A DNA stretch of 6,677 nt, taken from Fidelibacterota bacterium. GTDB taxonomy: Bacteria > Fidelibacterota > Fidelibacteria > Fidelibacterales > Fidelibacteraceae. This document shows, piece by piece, positions 4,455 through 6,677 of the stretch. Below the pieces are notes generated by a model, which was given only the letters and a program-made list of their open reading frames with translations, searched no databases and was not told the origin of the DNA. The stretch lies in the NCBI GenBank assembly GCA_029931905.1, contig JAOZRH010000112.1, positions 1 to 6,677 of the forward strand, written 5' to 3'. Position numbers and translations under genes: made by a program. Every line of letters starts with the position of its first letter. Positions within the stretch are counted from its first letter, which is position 1.

Positions 4455-6677
4455 TTAAAAGAAACTATTTTGACCAAAAGTTTCATCATTATCTGAAAAT
4501 GGAAATAACATTTCTATTTGACTAAAATTTTCTGATTGCTGTTCTGGCATAATATGTAAATATTCTTCTTTTAATTTATCTTCACGAACTTTTATTTTCG
4601 GATCACTAAATTTAGCTGCATCCGATATTTCTTGTAAAAAATTAATTGCTAAATCTTCACTACTATAATCAAGTAACGGCATGATTTCTAAATTTTTTCG
4701 TTTTCTGGCATATGCACAAAAACAACTAGCCATAAATAAATCACTATAACTTTTACTAGCAATTGTTCCAGAATTTGATCGTTCAATAGTTGATAGTTGT
4801 GCTATTAAAATTTCAGATTTAATAATTGTTGGATTATTTTTAATTTCATCGTAAAGATTTGCTATCATCAATTCTTTAGTTTTTACATTTGTATTAATGC
4901 CAATTTCTTTAGCATTTAATTCTTTATAAATAAAAGGAAGATAATTAAAATTATTTTCAGAATGATACATTAAATGTTCAACAACTGATTTACCAATTGA
5001 ATTATTTTCAATTGCTAGAATAATTCTATTATTAACTATTTTATATAACCATTGAAAAACATCATCAACAAGTTGACCATATTTTGTAAGTGAACCTAAT
5101 TTAACATTGATTTCAGCTACTTGTTCAAAATTTTTAAACGTAAATATTTCAATACTATCAAACGCTCCCTTTGTTGAACTTGCACTATCAACACCGATAA
5201 TATAATAATCCATTGGATCAATAAATTTCTTAAATACTTTCATATCTGTTTGTGATCGAGAAAAATTTACAATTTCATAATTTTGTTGTTTCTTAAATTG
5301 TCCTAATATTTTATCTGAAAAAATACAATTTGATGCTCCAACAAAAATCAAATCCAACTCTTGATTTACTTTTCGTTCATCATCAAGTTCTCTCACTTGT
5401 TCATTATACCATTTTTCAGATTTTGTAGGATCTTCACTCCAATGATATGAAACTCGAATAAATGAGTTCTTTGATAAATCTAATAATTTTTGATCTATAT
5501 CTATATTTGGATTCCAATTTTCAAAACCAGTATCAAGTTCAATAAATAATTCATCAGATTCAATTCCATTTGAATAACGTTTATAAAACCATTCACCAGA
5601 ACCATATATACCATTTGGAGTTGAAGTAATTAACTGAAAATATGGATAACCATGTTTAGTTGCTTGCTCTCTTGCTTTTGAAAGTGTTGGTTGCGCAGCT
5701 GAATAAATTTTATCCATATGTGGAATAAATGCTGCTTCATCAATATAAAGTATTGGAATTGTTAATGATCGAGCCATTGTACTTGGATCATGAGTTGTTG
5801 TTGGATAAAAACTTTGAACTTTACTTCCATTTTTTAAAGTAAAATAAGTTTTAATATCACTTTTACTTGTTGGTGGTATTTGCATCCAATCAGGTAAATG
5901 ATTATGTATAAATTTTATACGGTCTAAATTTTTTAATGCAGCATCTTTCTGAAAATTCAAAATAACACATTCAATTCTTGGATAAAAAATCAATGACCAT
6001 TCAAGCATAATTGCTGCAATAGTACTATTATGAGTTGGAATCTTTTGTTTACCAACTAAAAATAATTTACTTTCACTATTAACTTGAATACAACGAACAG
6101 GAACTGACTTAATTTTTGTAATTGATTTAATAATATATGATTGATTTTCAACTTTTTTATTAATTTGAACAATTAATGATTGATTTAATAAAAGTTTTAT
6201 ATTTTTTGTAGTTAAAATTTTATCTTCATTATTAACTTCAATTTTCCATAAATGATCTTGATCGGCGATTATTGGATCTGCATTTTTAAAATTAATACGA
6301 TAACAATTATGATTATACATTACTTCAGTTACAGCTATAACATTAGTTTGATTATTATTATCATCTAATATTATATCACCAACAATTATATCAGCCATAG
6401 TTGTCCATTTACCATTATATAATGGTATCAATGTATCTAAACTTAAAGCTTTTCCAAGTTGACGACTTGCCATAAATACACATCTATGATAATTCACTAA
6501 ACTTCGAACTACACGTCTAACTTTATTATGCATTAAATCTGGTGATAATTTTAAAGCTCCACCAGTTTCTTCAACATATGTATATGTTTGTGAGAAATAA
6601 AGTGGATTAGATCTACATTTCATATATTCATATGCTCGGGCATCAACAACAGAAGATTTTTGTTTAAGAGGACCTTT
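4455..6677 (-). CDS. terL: Terminase large subunit (TerL, T4 gp17-type), intein-containing, N terminus outside window
   Basis: TerL is the ATPase-nuclease motor that pumps DNA into the procapsid through the portal and cuts the concatemer. The frame is open to the right edge (18 codons before the Met at 6623, ending DARAYEY), so that Met is internal and the true start lies outside. Residues are numbered from that Met. The Walker A motif SRQLGK-S is split by an intein (59-199). Walker B is ILYIDEAAFIP (Asp295, Glu296) and the coupling motif is TSTPNG at 333-338. The RNase H-like nuclease has IIGVDSAS (Asp479), LAIENNSIG (Glu539) and SYSDLFMA (Asp628). The SRQLGK, DEAAFIP and DLIFVGASNCIF segments match T4 gp17 in order and wording. 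Without the intein about 599 residues are visible, close to the 610 of gp17, with an extra acidic tail at the C terminus. All catalytic residues are present, so it should work once spliced. The small terminase subunit is not in the window. Confidence 0.97.
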   Translation of the reverse strand, partial: KGPLKQKSSVVDARAYEYMKCRSNPLYFSQTYTYVEETGGALKLSPDLMHNKVRRVVRSLVNYHRCVFMASRQLGKALSLDTLIPLYNGKWTTMADIIVGDIILDDNNNQTNVIAVTEVMYNHNCYRINFKNADPIIADQDHLWKIEVNNEDKILTTKNIKLLLNQSLIVQINKKVENQSYIIKSITKIKSVPVRCIQVNSESKLFLVGKQKIPTHNSTIAAIMLEWSLIFYPRIECVILNFQKDAALKNLDRIKFIHNHLPDWMQIPPTSKSDIKTYFTLKNGSKVQSFYPTTTHDPSTMARSLTIPILYIDEAAFIPHMDKIYSAAQPTLSKAREQATKHGYPYFQLITSTPNGIYGSGEWFYKRYSNGIESDELFIELDTGFENWNPNIDIDQKLLDLSKNSFIRVSYHWSEDPTKSEKWYNEQVRELDDERKVNQELDLIFVGASNCIFSDKILGQFKKQQNYEIVNFSRSQTDMKVFKKFIDPMDYYIIGVDSASSTKGAFDSIEIFTFKNFEQVAEINVKLGSLTKYGQLVDDVFQWLYKIVNNRIILAIENNSIGKSVVEHLMYHSENNFNYLPFIYKELNAKEIGINTNVKTKELMIANLYDEIKNNPTIIKSEILIAQLSTIERSNSGTIASKSYSDLFMASCFCAYARKRKNLEIMPLLDYSSEDLAINFLQEISDAAKFSDPKIKVREDKLKEEYLHIMPEQQSENFSQIEMLFPFSDNDETFGQNSFF
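6027..6449 (-). other. Class 3 (WCT-type) mini-intein inserted in the TerL Walker A motif
   Basis: This 141-residue protein intron (residues 59-199 from the Met at 6623) should excise itself and join GK to ST, restoring SRQLGKST. Block A reads ALSLDTLIPLYNGKWTTMAD followed by VGD, with Ala in place of the usual Cys or Ser. Block B is a variant, IIADQDHLW, lacking the usual Thr and carrying Trp126 just after His124. Block F is VPVRCIQV with Cys178, then LFLVG. Block G is IPTHN with Thr197, His198 and Asn199, followed by Ser200. Non-nucleophilic residue 1, the Trp-Cys-Thr triplet and Ser/Thr at +1 define class 3 inteins, in which the block F Cys attacks the N-terminal junction. Only about 50 residues separate blocks B and F, so there is no homing endonuclease. 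The extein reads straight through on both sides, giving confident boundaries. Confidence 0.93.

Noticed and set aside
6027..6449. Class 2 (KlbA-like Ala1) intein or dead intein
   Set aside because: KlbA-type inteins rely on Cys at +1, but here +1 is Ser, and the block F Cys, block B Trp and block G Thr are all present, which fits class 3. Reading frames and extein motifs are intact, so decay is not indicated.
6027..6449. Split intein as in some phage TerL genes
   Set aside because: The N-terminal and C-terminal intein blocks and both extein halves are in one continuous frame.
6621..6623. ATG at 6623 as the TerL start codon
   Set aside because: The frame stays open for 18 more codons to the window edge, and in TerL the P-loop normally lies much further from the N terminus.
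1..6677. tRNA genes, CRISPR arrays, insertion sequences or attachment sites
   Set aside because: I saw no cloverleaf in the short gaps, no regularly spaced repeats, no transposase and no integrase; almost the whole window is protein-coding.

Overview
The window is a strongly AT-rich piece of a tailed-phage (Caudoviricetes) genome or prophage. Every gene I can support lies on the minus strand. The anchor is a T4 gp17-type large terminase (TerL): it has the SRQLGK P-loop wording of that family, an intact Walker B motif (YIDEAAF) and all three acidic residues of the C-terminal nuclease. Standard stops (TAA, TGA) are used and Shine-Dalgarno sites are good, so a bacterial host with the usual code fits. 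The host cannot be named. A lipobox-bearing lipoprotein suits a bacterial envelope, and the low G+C recalls T4-like phages of low-GC hosts.

In transcription order (right to left): 6677-4455 is TerL, cut by the window edge at its N terminus and interrupted at the P-loop by a 141-residue mini-intein (6449-6027). A GC-rich hairpin (4441-4423) follows. Next come a lipoprotein gene (4373-3948) and a 57-codon ORF (3955-3782) that overlap by 8 nt. A short intergenic gap (3781-3708) holds a perfect match to the T4 late-promoter sequence TATAAATA. After it lies a tight cluster of three overlapping genes: a 40-aa basic ORF (3707-3585), a staphylococcal-nuclease-fold nuclease (3598-3239) and a 76-aa protein (3249-3019). 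A hairpin plus T-tract terminator (3009-2973) closes the cluster. From 2949 to the left edge runs one very large open frame (at least 983 codons, C terminus outside). It encodes a protein with three Gly/Ala-rich hydrophobic stretches and a Lys/Gln-rich coiled coil, probably a virion protein of tape-measure or DNA-ejection type.

The standout is the TerL intein. It begins with Ala instead of a nucleophile, carries Trp after the block B His (HLW), Cys in block F (VRCIQV) and Thr next to the penultimate His (PTHN), and is followed by Ser. This is the signature of class 3 (WCT) inteins, which splice through the block F Cys. It has no room for a homing endonuclease and sits between Lys and Ser of the Walker A motif, so the DNA-packaging motor should have no working ATP site until splicing occurs.

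The genes read as a late, virion-assembly region: packaging motor, envelope lipoprotein, small accessory genes with a nuclease, then a large structural protein. The functions of the lipoprotein, the small ORFs and the giant ORF are inferred only from sequence character and position.
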